Source: Kudoa neothunni (lineage: Eukaryota; Cnidaria). From it: a stretch of 64,000 bases of DNA. A program made the position numbers and the translations under genes. Positions 39,801 to 50,334 of the stretch are shown here, piece after piece; within the stretch, counting starts at the first letter, position 1; every line of letters starts with the position of its first letter. The notes below the pieces were generated by a model, which saw only the letters and a program-made list of their open reading frames with translations, was not told where the DNA came from and did no database searches. The DNA lies in assembly GCA_964304625.1 (NCBI GenBank), contig OZ199838.1, positions 14,446,001-14,510,000 on the forward strand. The letters are read 5' to 3'.

Positions 39801-42800
39801 AACCATCTACAATCAATTCTCATGCAGCAACTATCGCGCCAACTGCGGAACACCATTTTTCTATGTTTACTTTATATTGTTTGTGGCTGTATTTTTCTAT
39901 TTAGTATGACTTTATTTCAACAAATTAAGGAAAACTAACTATTAAATACACGCTTATTCAGGTACCATTGCTCATATATAAAGAATTTGTAGACGGATAC
40001 AAACTCACCTATGGCACCAACTATTCTTGTGGTGTGTATCATGTGGTACAGCTAAATAAAGTTTGGTCACGATATGACACTCTCAACACGTAATTAGTTG
40101 GGCCTTTTCATTTTCCGCTTTTATCACAAAAATGAACAAATAGCGGCTATGTCAATGTATCCGATGTCCCTCAACTAATGAGAGATGTATCATCTACATT
40201 CGGTCTTGGCCACAACACTGCAAATTGGACCATCATGAAAGTATGCAATTTTATAGATTGGGTTTCCAACGATCTTCACTTATTACTCTTCCTTAATTAA
40301 TTTGATCCCATTAGTCAAATCATTATTAACCCTTTAATGATCCTAAAAACGATGAACGCGTAATGGACCTTGGGATAAATTTTACCCCACATTTTTTTAA
40401 AATTATTGTACTGTAAAAAATCTATTAATCAATATTGTAGAATAATTTTTAATTCCTATAGATAAAACACTGGCAAATGCATATTAAATTTTGACGTAAT
40501 CCACGCGAAAATCGGCTTCGTTTACGACCCGTCTTATGCCGGTACACATCGATGTTAATTAAAGTAATTGCGTTAATTCAGCAGAATTAAACGTGTTGCG
40601 CCAGTTGAAATATTAAAAAAAACATATAAAGAATTCTTGAAAGTTATGCGAAATTAAAACAGTTTTTAAATGCCTGAATTGGACAATAAAACTTATTACA
40701 ATTTTCGAACCATTTAGAAGATTTTTATCATTTTTCCTCTCACTATATCCATATGTTACTCGCTTTACATTAAGATATTAAGAAGAGGTTCCTGTTGGGG
40801 TGCATAAACAATGCTGAGACCAGTTTTTATTGTTTTGTTTGTGGAATTTGTTGTCAACAATGTTTCGTTTAATTGTTCAACGATTTCTTTAAGTAAATCA
40901 TGCATCTCGATTTATTGTGAACATATGATAACAACATAGACTTTTCACGGAATACAAAAATGCTCCCACAAGGGCTCTATTTGATGATGATTGGAGGAGT
41001 GGTGGTATCTCTAGTTATTAACGTAATATCTCTATGATCAATTTATTCCAACAATTTTTCAGCAAGAAACATCGATACGAAGACATTTTTGTCAACAAAA
41101 TAATGTTCATTCTCTGATAAACAAAATTCATCAACGAAATCATTAGAATCGCACATCTTCATATACTTCGCGCGTGCGATTTAATTAATTTATCTAACAT
41201 TTCCTTATTTTCTACAAAAACTACTCATAGACATTTCATGTTATTTAAGTTAGAAGTGGTTTACATTTTTAAAAATATTTTTAAACAAAAAAAAACATGG
41301 GGTAAATTTTCCCTCAAAGACCATTACAAAATTAAATAATAATTAAAACTTATACAACAATTTATCGACAAAAATGTTTTCGTCAAACCAAAGACAAAAT
41401 AATATTAGAAGAATAATTGGAATCTATTAGGTACTGGTTTACTTTATTAAACGATATACCATTAATAAAATCGTTTTGGGGTAAAATTTACCCCAAAACC
41501 ATTAGAGGGTTAAAATCTGAAAGTTTCCCAAAAATAGCGTAAAATAACCTTATCGTCCTCACTGTTGATTTAAATTTTTAAATAAACATGAGAAAAAATT
41601 GTATCTTACTGGCGCTCTATTTTGAATATTTATTCTAAAATAGTTTTATAATTTTACAGTGATTTTATCGATTAAAAAATAAATTAAACGAAGTTTGGTG
41701 AATTATAACTAGGGCAAGCAATTTTCGACTCTTCCATTCATAAAGGAGATTTATACAGATTTACGCAAACATCTTTATGGCGCAAAAAACAAAATTAGAA
41801 TTACACGGAATATAATTAAATTATATTTTAATTTAATTACAATTCCATACGTATTTTTCCTATCGAAAGAGATGTTCTCTCATCTGAAAGAACATGCCTA
41901 ATCTTCAAAAATTTTTTTATTGCGATTGAAGACAACGGTTTGCTTAAAAAATATTGTCGGAAAAGTTGGCGTTGATAAAATCTTATTTTTAATTTAGATA
42001 TGTGCTTATCAACAAAAGTTTTAACATTGAAAAGTGAACGTGCTGTATGCCAATATTCTTAGAAAAAACTTCTAGGTCTTGTGTGACTATCTATTATTTC
42101 AAATGCTAATCCTTAATACCCTACAGCTGAAACAAGATAAATCTTTATTTTTTGATTTTTATAATCTCTAAATAACAAACAGGATAAAAAGAGACAAGCT
42201 TTAATGATTTTATCGTTGAACAATGTTTCAATAATGCAATATGTTTCTGCACGTGATTTTGCTTTGTAGGTAACTTTAACTTGCTGTATTTGTAAACAAA
42301 TCTATTTTAAATAATTTTTAAATTAACTCAATCCTCAATATAATTCTCTAAATCACATCTTCTGTTCATTCCTATTAAAGCGCCCTTTCGGAAACAATCC
42401 GAAAAAATAAACGTCAAACCACCCTGATAAAATCGACGGTTTAAATCGAACATTGCATGCGCTAATTATAACATTTGAATAAGCATTTAGAAGTTTGAAA
42501 TGGCGCCATATTAAACAACATAATTTATTTTTATACAAGATCGTAATACATTCTATTAAAGATTTTTGTTAAAATAAGTGTTGATGTTTCGAAAATATTT
42601 AATTTAAAAATGTTATGTATGAATGAATGATAAGTATTTTTAATAAATCATGATTGTCATTAATTTATTCGTATAGTATATTTATTCAAAGAAAAAATTA
42701 TCAAGCGATTTCTAAAGCGTCTAAAACCACACGTTATATTCAAATGGTTTAATTTTAATTTCGCCAATTATAAATTTTAGAAATAATACTTAACATACTT

Positions 42801-43375
42801 TTTCTAATCCGCCATATGGACGAATTAAAAAAATAATACATTATTTGGAATTATTTTGAGAGATTTTTAAGGGAAAATATTCTCAATCCTGATAAAGCAT
42901 AGAAGGTTGCCATAATTTTAAATAGTAAGAGGTATAGGGGGGAACAGTAATTGAATTTCGTTGGAGAATCATATTATCTAATTAGATTTATAAAGTTTGT
43001 TTAATTAAATAAAAAATTAAGGAACTGCTTCCATTCAATGTTTCTATCACCAACCAAATGATTTCTTACAAAAAACTCTGCCTAATGCTCATAATGAAAC
43101 ATAGTCCCAACATTAAACCTTCTGGTATGTATATTTTGCACTTAACATCTTTACGACAGCATTCAAGCATATAATTGAAATTTTTAGCAAATCTAACATA
43201 TGTAGATATATTTGATTTTATACTCAACGAAAACTTTTCAGATATTAAGCGGCATTTGGAAGACGAAGAGTTCGAATCAAAAGATCCAGACCAAACCTTA
43301 GTTTTCAGCAAATATGTCGTGTTGAAACTTATCCATGAGCAATTTAAATATAAAAAGATCTTTAAAAAGTCGTGA
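30869..43375 (+). CDS. NALCN-like four-domain cation channel alpha subunit
   Basis: Related to the sodium-leak channel NALCN (24 membrane segments). Resolved exons: 30869-31192, 31237-31335, 31376-31512, 31565-31671, 31729-31895, 32797-32955, 33000-33109, 33155-33358, 33421-33581, 33625-33737, 33781-33890, 36419-36550, 36597-36771, 36861-37037; then 38378-38484, 38540-38717, 38798-38959, 39005-39223, 39306-39431, 39489-39554, 39603-39694, 39765-39903, 39962-40089, 40144-40240, 43022-43124, 43188-43375; phases agree. The II-III loop and start of domain III (37.1-38.3 kb) are seen only in pieces. NALCN marks: GWLVVKNV in IS6, CNDP before pore III, LTDNQ in the III-IV linker, RYDDL in IVS3, and C-terminal NLTYVDIFDFIL. 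Oddities: none of the filter residues E, E, K, E is kept; arginine-poor S4 segments; poly-Asn after pore II. Confidence 0.8.
31896..32796. other. Intron of the channel gene (901 nt)
   Basis: Between IS5 (31895) and pore I (32797). AT-rich, no mobile element or nested gene recognised. Unusually long for this gene, whose other introns are mostly 40-60 nt. Confidence 0.55.
33929..34765 (+). mobile_element. piggyBac-type MITE family A, copy 2 (837 bp), intronic
   Basis: Perfect TTAA on each side (33925-33928, 34766-34769). Ends CCTTCTAAATAAAATAGGG and, from the right, CCTTCTATGTAGC. Near-identical in long runs to 24398-25287, for example the whole of 34150-34330. Lies in the 2.5-kb intron after domain II S4 of the channel gene. 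A subterminal hairpin GGGTAGATTTCTACCC is present at about 33944-33959. Confidence 0.9.
35030..35397 (+). mobile_element. GC-rich tRNA-headed element (SINE-like), TTAA-flanked
   Basis: Markedly richer in G+C than its surroundings. A tRNA-like head at 35052-35120 has a good box A (TGGCGAAGTGG, 35060-35070) and box B (GTTCGAAGTC, 35105-35114) at tRNA spacing, and GGAC/GTCC ends; the T arm does not fold, so it is not a tRNA gene. A body of about 275 bp follows. TTAA words stand at 35026-35029 and 35398-35401 next to CCCTTTAAAG and (inward) CCCACTAAAC, so a piggyBac-type MITE that captured a tRNA-like promoter is an alternative to a plain SINE. Moderately GC-rich DNA continues to about 35530. Confidence 0.55.
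36734..36761 (+). repeat. AAC/AAT trinucleotide run, coding poly-Asn
   Basis: AACAAC... then AATAAT... encodes about ten asparagines after pore II of the channel, if the exon runs to 36771 as its phase suggests. Alternatively a donor at 36723-36725 would splice it out. Confidence 0.6.
40330..41509. mobile_element. piggyBac-type MITE (1180 bp) in the last long intron of the channel
   Basis: Flanked by exact TTAA (40326-40329, 41510-41513). Left end CCCTTTAATGATCC, right end read inward CCCTCTAATGGTTTTGGGG. Next to the right end sits the hairpin GGGGTAAAATTTACCCC (41480-41496). No transposase. It lies in the 40241-43021 intron, enlarging it to 2.8 kb. Confidence 0.85.
41514..43021. other. Remainder of the 40241-43021 intron
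   Basis: AT-rich; no nested gene or second element recognised. Confidence 0.5.
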
Positions 43376-43546
43376 AATAACGTATTTGATGGAACACATA
43401 TTGGTTGATTAATTATGTTCACAAGTTTTAAAACGTTTGTTTTTGAGAACTGATTTTTCCTTAAAAATAACTTCAAAATTTTACAAGAAAGTGAAAAAAA
43501 TTACACCACTACAAATATATAAAAAGCTAACTCTATCATAAATATA

Positions 43547-46500
43547 TCATTCGGCTTTAGGTAATTTTTGGTTGCTATTGAATTCGATATCTTTGGTATT
43601 GTTAACTCGATGGGTAACATTTTTGGGAATATTTACGGTCATAAAAGCGATCGCCAAGCATGAAAACAATCCTACGTGTCCATAGAAATAGACACTTTTC
43701 CACACTTTTATCACTGGACCAGCTTGTAAAAGACAGAATCCAATCACCGTATAATCTATGAGTCGACTGAGCAAAAACCAGCACATGAATTTAAGTAATA
43801 GACAGGTGGTGGCATTCAATTCCTTTAGATGAGTGTTGCAAAAATATATCAATCGGCCTTCAAGTGATAACAAGCTTATAGCAGTACCAAAAGTGAGGTA
43901 GTGTCCCGGGTGTATTCCATGCCATAGGGCGCTTACTATAAATGTGGCTAATCGTCTAAATAAATAAATTGATTGAAAATATTCAAGTTTATTTTATTAA
44001 TTATTTTAATATTTAACACGTCATTTATATTTTGAAACAGATTTTTATTTATAAAGAAAAAAATTAATTAATAATATAATGTTGCGTCATTATTGGATTG
44101 ATATCATGTTTTAGAATGTATTAGTTCCACTCTACAATTTTCAGGAACTTAAAACTTCGAAATTATATACAAGTATTTTTTATATCTTGCGTAATCCTGG
44201 AGTTTTTTAGTCTAAATATCCATAAAGAAAATTACTAAAAAACACAAAATTAAATCAAAAAATATTTTTGGCATTAATGAGATTAATTTTTCTTTTTTTA
44301 ATAAATTAATAAATATCTCCATTTAGTTTAGAAAGATATTCCATAAAATTTGCATGCAATCAAATCATTAGATAATGATTTAACGAGTATTTTACCAACA
44401 TTTTATTTAAAAATTATTATGAATAATCAATTTCAATTTTCTGATAAAAAAAATAATTCCTACACAGTATACAGACAATATTTGTCGAAAACATGCACAA
44501 CAAAAACCACACCTTCGCATAAGCGAGTAATACAATTAATATCTGGTATTTCTTAAGATACCAATACTCAGAGTCATTAAACAAATTATTATAGAATTGA
44601 AATATATTTTAACCCCCACACATTCTCACTAGCTAATTTTATTAGATACTTATAATTAAAATTTTCCCCAACGTGCGTGAAAATATTTGTCACTGTATAA
44701 AAAATTAATTCTTATAAATACCGTTAAATAAATTAAATCCATATGGAAACGCTTTATTTCATACCAAAACTAATTTTATGTTGATGAATCATTAATCCAG
44801 TCTAAATAGAACAATACTCAAATTATTTTATTTATTAAAATGATACAGAAAGACAGGAAAACTTTAAAATCGCAAGTTTTACAATTAAATTAATCACTTT
44901 GCTTGTTGGAACATAATTCTCTGTAAAATGATAAATTATATTTGTATCTGATGGCAGAACTCTTAAAAAGACAACACACGAGGCAGCTTTTCATCAAATA
45001 TATGGTCCGGAGACTTTTACAATACTTTGTGAAATTTTTAACAATACAAAAATTTATGTGAGAACAATTGTTGACATAAAGAGCACACATATAGCACGCG
45101 TAACGATTATTTTTTAATCTCAATAAATTTTACTATATACTCGTTGTTATCAATTTTTTAAGGAATCAGATCATTTCTTACAAATAAAACGCGCGCATAA
45201 CTTACACTTTGATAACAAAAGCGATATATCAATAGTCAAATAATGAAATTTCAACAAATGAATAAGCACGCGCAAACAAAATTTATGCATAACCACAAAT
45301 TTCTACCTAAATAATCTAGTTTAATCTATAATATTTTCAGCGTACATAAAAGTTAGAAAGTATTCGACTTTTAGAGGCTTAATTTAAACGCGGGAATTGT
45401 TTATTTGATGAATAAAAACTCTATAATCAGCAATAATGGGACCATGAACTCCATTAGTTCACAACAACGTTTAAAACTATTGCTAATATTCCCATTATGT
45501 ATACAAACAAGTCGTGGTAGCTTGAAAAACTACTATAAAATGATTAGAATTTAAACAGTACAAGAATCAAAATCACATAAACACTTAGTGAAGGGGTTCT
45601 CAACGGGTTTTTTCAAATTTACCCCCATAACTTGGAATCCGAATTCATATTTACTTTAAGGCTTTATACTGGTTTAATTATGGCAGAAGTTATTTGAGAG
45701 GTAAATTCTGATCCTAAAGGCGTCTACGCTTGCATAATGACAATTTTTAGCCCCATCGACTCTTTCTTACTCACAAGCTGTCTACAGATTTAATTTTCTA
45801 GATTTTGCTAAATTAAATTGTTTCTACCTCAATCCTTTGCTCTCCAGGCCATACATTATTAAAAATAGTCCAAACTAACGACACTTAAGTATTAATATTA
45901 TTTGTCTACATCACTAAAAAATAAACGAACTATATAAGGATGAGACCGATTATAGTTTTATAATTAATTGTTAAATATTTATTCCTAAAAACATTTTAAG
46001 CACTTCTGTCTAATCCTTATTGAGTTCAATAACTCTAAATAATAGAATTCATTAGAAATGCTAAAGTGCGTTAAAAATCTTTAATGAAAAAATTTCTCCT
46101 GTAATTTAAATTTTACCCCTAGTTGAGAACCCCTGATTTAATGGGTTAAGTTCATGTCGATATCTCAAAGTAAAGATTCTTCCTTAAACGGACGGCTTCA
46201 CAATTGATATTTAAATAAAACCCTCATTTAGAAGAAACTGGTTACCGCCATATGATCGATAATTCCATATTCCTCTCAAAATTTTTTGAAAATTTATAGA
46301 AGAATTGACGGAAATTGCAGTTGCGTATTAAAATTAATTAAAATCAGATTAGTTTTAGAGTCGTTTTATATTTAACACACAAATCAAAAAACTTTGAATT
46401 ATTTATTTGTCATTTTCAAGAAAGATTGGAATGTTGTGCACTTGGTCGCGATTTGAGGTTGGTTTTTAACTTTCATTAAAATATTATTAAGATTTATTTT

Positions 46501-47808
46501 AAAGATAAAATTAACTGAAAAAGTCGAGAAAGTATCTACCCATGGGACTTTCTTTTGAATGATAACCCCCTGTATATGTTGTGAGCCAACCAACTTTGAA
46601 CGGTGATATTCCAATGTCGCACCATATTTCCGTAAATGTATCCAAATTCCATGTCGTATACGCTAATATTGTTTATTGTCGTAAATCTAAAAAGAATAAA
46701 ATAATTTGTAACAAATATAGCTTTGTACGAAATATCTTGAGGTCGAGTCACTTTTTTCCACAATGGAGCAGGATCAACCGAAGGTCCAATAAGTGTTTTG
46801 GGTCTCGATTCAACTGGATAAGCTCCCATTCCCAAGCCTTTGCATGTCCATTTGGCAAATATAAATGCAACATAAAGTCGATATTTGAGAACAGTAGCGC
46901 ACACAGTTATCCACCACACTTTCTTCAAAAAACTGTCCTGATAAAGAAACTGATCTGTGGTAAGATAAGTGAATTTGACGTATGATTTGGCAGTGAGAGC
47001 CGCCGTCCCTAAATACACTACCACCAACAAATCTTCCATGATAATGGACGAAATGGAGGGAAGAAATTCTATAATTTGAATTCCATCTTCGTTAAAAATT
47101 CTAAAATAAAAATTTAGTTTCTAATGTAAAAAAATAATTCAAACATACTTATTCATATGAAGCATATCTTTGTAGGTGGGATACGAAATACATGGACCGA
47201 CAACCATGCCACAATAACAAAGATAATAGGATAATTCATCATACAATGAAACTATCTGATGTATTGAAAGATTGGGATTGTTCCGTCGATTATATTCACC
47301 ATTGATCCAAAATGCAAAGCCAACCAACTAAAATATAACACATTAATCCACTGAGATTTTATGCAGATTATCTACCTTGAGAATCAAAAATAACACAAGC
47401 AAATCACCAAGAAATGAAATTCGAACTTTCTCCATCAAAATCATAATACGCAGGATGGTCGCCATTGTGAAAATTATGGTTAATGAATACATGTGGCATC
47501 GTCTAAAAGTTGATAATGATTAAATATAAAAGAAAACAACCTAACTTATAATAATATAGTTACTTTGGTCCTGTTATTCGTATAGTTAAAGTGTTTGTCA
47601 ATTTCATCAACATTGTCGCATAAATATCAGTCATATTTCCAATACAAAAGCCATAAGTTGCAACCCCCAGCAAAGTGCAATATATTTGTTTTGTGTTAGG
47701 GTTGTTCACTTTTCTTATTAGTGCACCAAATACAACCAATGCGAATACATATGGAGGAATAAAAAAATCCTCAAAAAGTTTATTAGAGAGGTTGAATTTA
47801 TTTGTCAT
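43547..47808 (-). CDS. MBOAT7: Lysophosphatidylinositol acyltransferase, MBOAT7 (LPIAT1)
   Basis: Multi-pass ER membrane O-acyltransferase that transfers a polyunsaturated acyl chain, typically arachidonoyl, to lysophosphatidylinositol. Five exons on the minus strand, all in phase: 47564-47808, 47376-47502, 47149-47327, 46540-47100, 43547-43955, giving 506 residues (human about 472). Landmarks: VSLYDELSYYLCYCGMVVGP then YPTYKDML; YVAFIFAKWTCKGLGMGAYP; the asparagine region RHWNITVQSWLAHNIY; and the catalytic-histidine motif ALWHGIHPGHYLTF, then FLLSRLIDYTVIGFCLL. Spacing across the last splice matches the human protein residue for residue, which supports the 2.6-kb last intron. The start ATG at 47808 gives the usual hydrophobic N terminus. 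It converges with the channel gene, 171 bp apart, and both encode membrane proteins, but no functional link follows. Confidence 0.93.
43956..46539. other. Long intron of MBOAT7
   Basis: 2584 nt, against 48-61 nt for the other introns. Holds the hAT-like element at 45592-46134 and otherwise featureless AT-rich DNA. Confidence 0.7.
45592..46134 (+). mobile_element. hAT-like non-autonomous element (about 540 bp)
   Basis: Left end AGGGGTTCTCAACGGG, right end read inward AGGGGTTCTCAACTAGGGG; this is a typical hAT terminal word (CAGGGGTTCTCAA). No clean 8-bp duplication is visible, so it is old or one end has drifted. Interior matches 5325-5740. Inserted in the long MBOAT7 intron. Confidence 0.7.
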
Positions 47809-48780
47809 AAGGATAGATAAGTTGATATAGTGTATTCAGGCTCCAATTTCTATGTAGATGACCAAAATTTAAAATTTACTAGATTTATATTAATTAAAAT
47901 TCGATTACTAAAAATATAGGAAGTGGCTTTGATGCAAAAATTATAACTTGTATCTTTATCCTCCTTATTCCCGATCTTTAGCGACATCAATTCGAGCAAT
48001 TTAAAGGGACTACGATTGTTGTTTGTGTACTAATTTGGTATAGGTTATTGGGATGAATTTTGTTTTGATTTAATTAGAAATCGTTAATACCAACAACATA
48101 GATGTAGTCTGTAATGATGAATGACCTTGATTAACCCTCTTATGTACTAAAAATCGACTGCACTCTGGTGAATTTTGGGGTAAAAAATTACCCCCGATTT
48201 TTATTTATCCATTGAACCATAAAAAATATTTGATTAAGGAAATACAACTAGGCATAATCTCAACGCTAGATTCAGCTGTAAAACAACTAACAACCGAGTA
48301 GTAATCCTCTCAATCTTACGAAAATTGTATTCGTTAAAATCCGCAATGACAATTTTTTATTAACGCTTAACCCTTTCGTGACAAATTTTTCTTTTTTTTT
48401 GAATTTTTTCATGCGTTTATAAACTCTAATTATTCCCATTTTATTTTTATGTATTGAATTAAAGTTTTTGGTAATTATAAAGCCTGTGACACCTGAAAAA
48501 CACTCCTTTTCGCATCTTTTTAGTTGATAACTTTTTTACGATTCTTATTAATAAAATAAACAAATATCGAAAGCAAAAATTCAGCCCTAGGTAATAACCT
48601 CTAAATTTTAATCAAATTCTACTTGAGCAAAATCGTCCCTGCGTGTTACCTCCTTTTTGTTTACTAAAGCTCGCCAGTTTCATTATTTGTCACATATTTT
48701 AACATATTCGTTACATTAAATCATTTAAGTTATTTTTTTACATTAAGAAATAAACAGATTTGCTAATTTCACGTTTTTTA
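47809..48780. other. Intergenic DNA with two lone TTAA-CCC ends
   Basis: TTAACCCTCTTATG at 48131 with GGGGTAAAAAATTACCCC at 48178-48195, and TTAACCCTTTCGTGAC at 48367, look like single piggyBac-type ends without partners. No gene seen. Confidence 0.45.
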
Positions 48781-48799
48781 AACGCGTGCTAGTCCAAAC

Positions 48800-49990
48800 T
48801 GGAGTCGTTAAGTTTTACAGGCGATGATGACTCTTATTTACTCATTAATGATTACGAAAAGTTCTTCCATGTATTTGTTGCTAAGGGTTATCTTCACAGT
48901 GCTCCAACTTGCTGTAGCAATTGCAAGGATTTTGGTTGCTTCATCCTTAGAAAGCGAAAATTAAATGTTGTCAGACCGATAACTGAACAGCTAGCATATG
49001 ACAGAAATAACGTCGATTATTCTATCACCTATTATGTAAAAAAGTAATATTTTATCTCAAGTCGCCGCTTTTAAAAACAATAGACGTAAAACTACTTCCC
49101 CCCCCCCCCCCCCCCCCCAAAATGGAACATTTTTTTCAAACTCTCATATACGTGGTCCGTCCCAGAATCTAACACTGACAAAAAATTTAAAATATTATAT
49201 CGCTGGCGTATGGATGAAACTATTTTAAATACAAACAAAAATGATTAGTTAAGTATGCCTGCAGTTTCAGCGTGGTTCAAAAAACCCGATAACTCTGCAA
49301 ATCACCCCTCGAGAACAGAACAAACTTGATGGGAAGATTTCATTGTAGAAATTCATGAATTCTTCCTCCATGGAAAAAGGAAAAATAAAGAATTTTTAGA
49401 GTCAGGTACTAAATCTCGAATTTGATATAATTATTTAGATAACGTATTTCTTTTACTTAATAGATGCGGAAGATGGAAGTGATAGCGATTATTTCCCCAC
49501 AGAAGTTGAATTTTTTTGATGTATCCTTCGACAGCATTTTATGATGTCACTATTTTAATAAATAGTGTAAATAGATGCTGCACTAAGAAGAGGAAAATAT
49601 GATGGAAGGGTTGATGATCCTTTGATTTTTGGATTGGCTCAGTGTAAACTTGACGGCATGGGAAAGAGGACTCTCGTAGAAGTGAGGTACTTCTATGTAG
49701 TGAAGTGGAATTCGGTGACACTTTTGCCCATCATCGAAAAAGAAATCCACAAAGGATCAACCATATCCAGTGACGAATGGCACGTCTATAATGGTATACG
49801 TGAGCTTAGCTATGATTATGTTAAGGTCAACCACTTGAAAGGATACGTGCAGAATTGTGCCCATACAAATACTATCGAAGGATGCTGGGGAGGTTAAAAA
49901 CAAAATTTTTTCGCATAAAATGGGGGGTATCATCCTCAAATCTTGAGGAATAACTTATTGAAGAAATGGTACCGATTTATCATGGCGAAG
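48800..49990 (+). pseudogene. Merlin / IS1595-type (ISXO2-like) transposase relic
   Basis: DDE transposase of the Merlin superfamily. An N-terminal part (about 48808-49047) has EKFFHVFVAKGYLHSAPTC with a CCSNC...C zinc-binding start; a C-terminal part (about 49570-49896) has ALRRGKYDGRVDDPLIFGL, LLPIIEKEIHKGSTISSDEW (second acidic residue) and CAHTNTIEGCWGG (glutamate region of the catalytic triad). Between them the frame is lost and a 21-base C run interrupts. The first aspartate region is degraded. Terminal repeats were not identified. Confidence 0.75.
49098..49118. repeat. Poly-C run (21 C)
   Basis: Uninterrupted run of 21 cytosines inside the Merlin relic, in otherwise AT-rich sequence. 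The opposite strand (G21) could form quadruplex structures. Exact length is likely unreliable in any assembly. Confidence 0.9.
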
Positions 49991-50334
49991 AAATAAATCC
50001 TCTCAATAACATTTTAAGATAATTTATCTTTGTTTTTGAAAATATTCATATTTTAGTCTTTTTTTTATGTTCAAAAAGTCGATGTTAACATAAATGGATA
50101 AATAAACTGTTCCAATAATGATAGGTTAGTTATTTAAGAATTTATTAGATAAATTAATATTTACCACGCAACATTTTCTGAATTTTGATATAAAATAATT
50201 AAATGCTTGTGTACACTTAGAAATCTGCCAGCTGAATAATGTCATTAACAAATATCGCAGAAAATTTTTTATAGCGGAAGAATTTTTCTTTGGAAGTCAT
50301 TAACATTAGAATTTTTGAAATCTGATAAGGATTA

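Noticed and set aside
31376-40240. Calling the channel a Cav alpha-1 subunit (an AID-like stretch after IS6 and a WSRYDTLNTGYV block resemble Cav).
   Set aside because: WLV-KNV in IS6, CNDP before pore III, the LT-DQ linker and the C-terminal NLTYVDIFDFIL block fit NALCN better; the AID resemblance is weak.
40930-41010. Possible small exon inside the 40330-41509 element (frame with YKNAPTRALFDDDWRSGG).
   Set aside because: It lies within a TTAA-flanked insert, is only about 27 codons long and does not fit the channel family.
43066-43476. A 136-codon minus-strand frame.
   Set aside because: It is the antisense of the two C-terminal channel exons and the intron between them; the plus strand joins in phase and matches the family.
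46581-46985. 134-codon plus-strand frame.
   Set aside because: Antisense of the main MBOAT7 exon.
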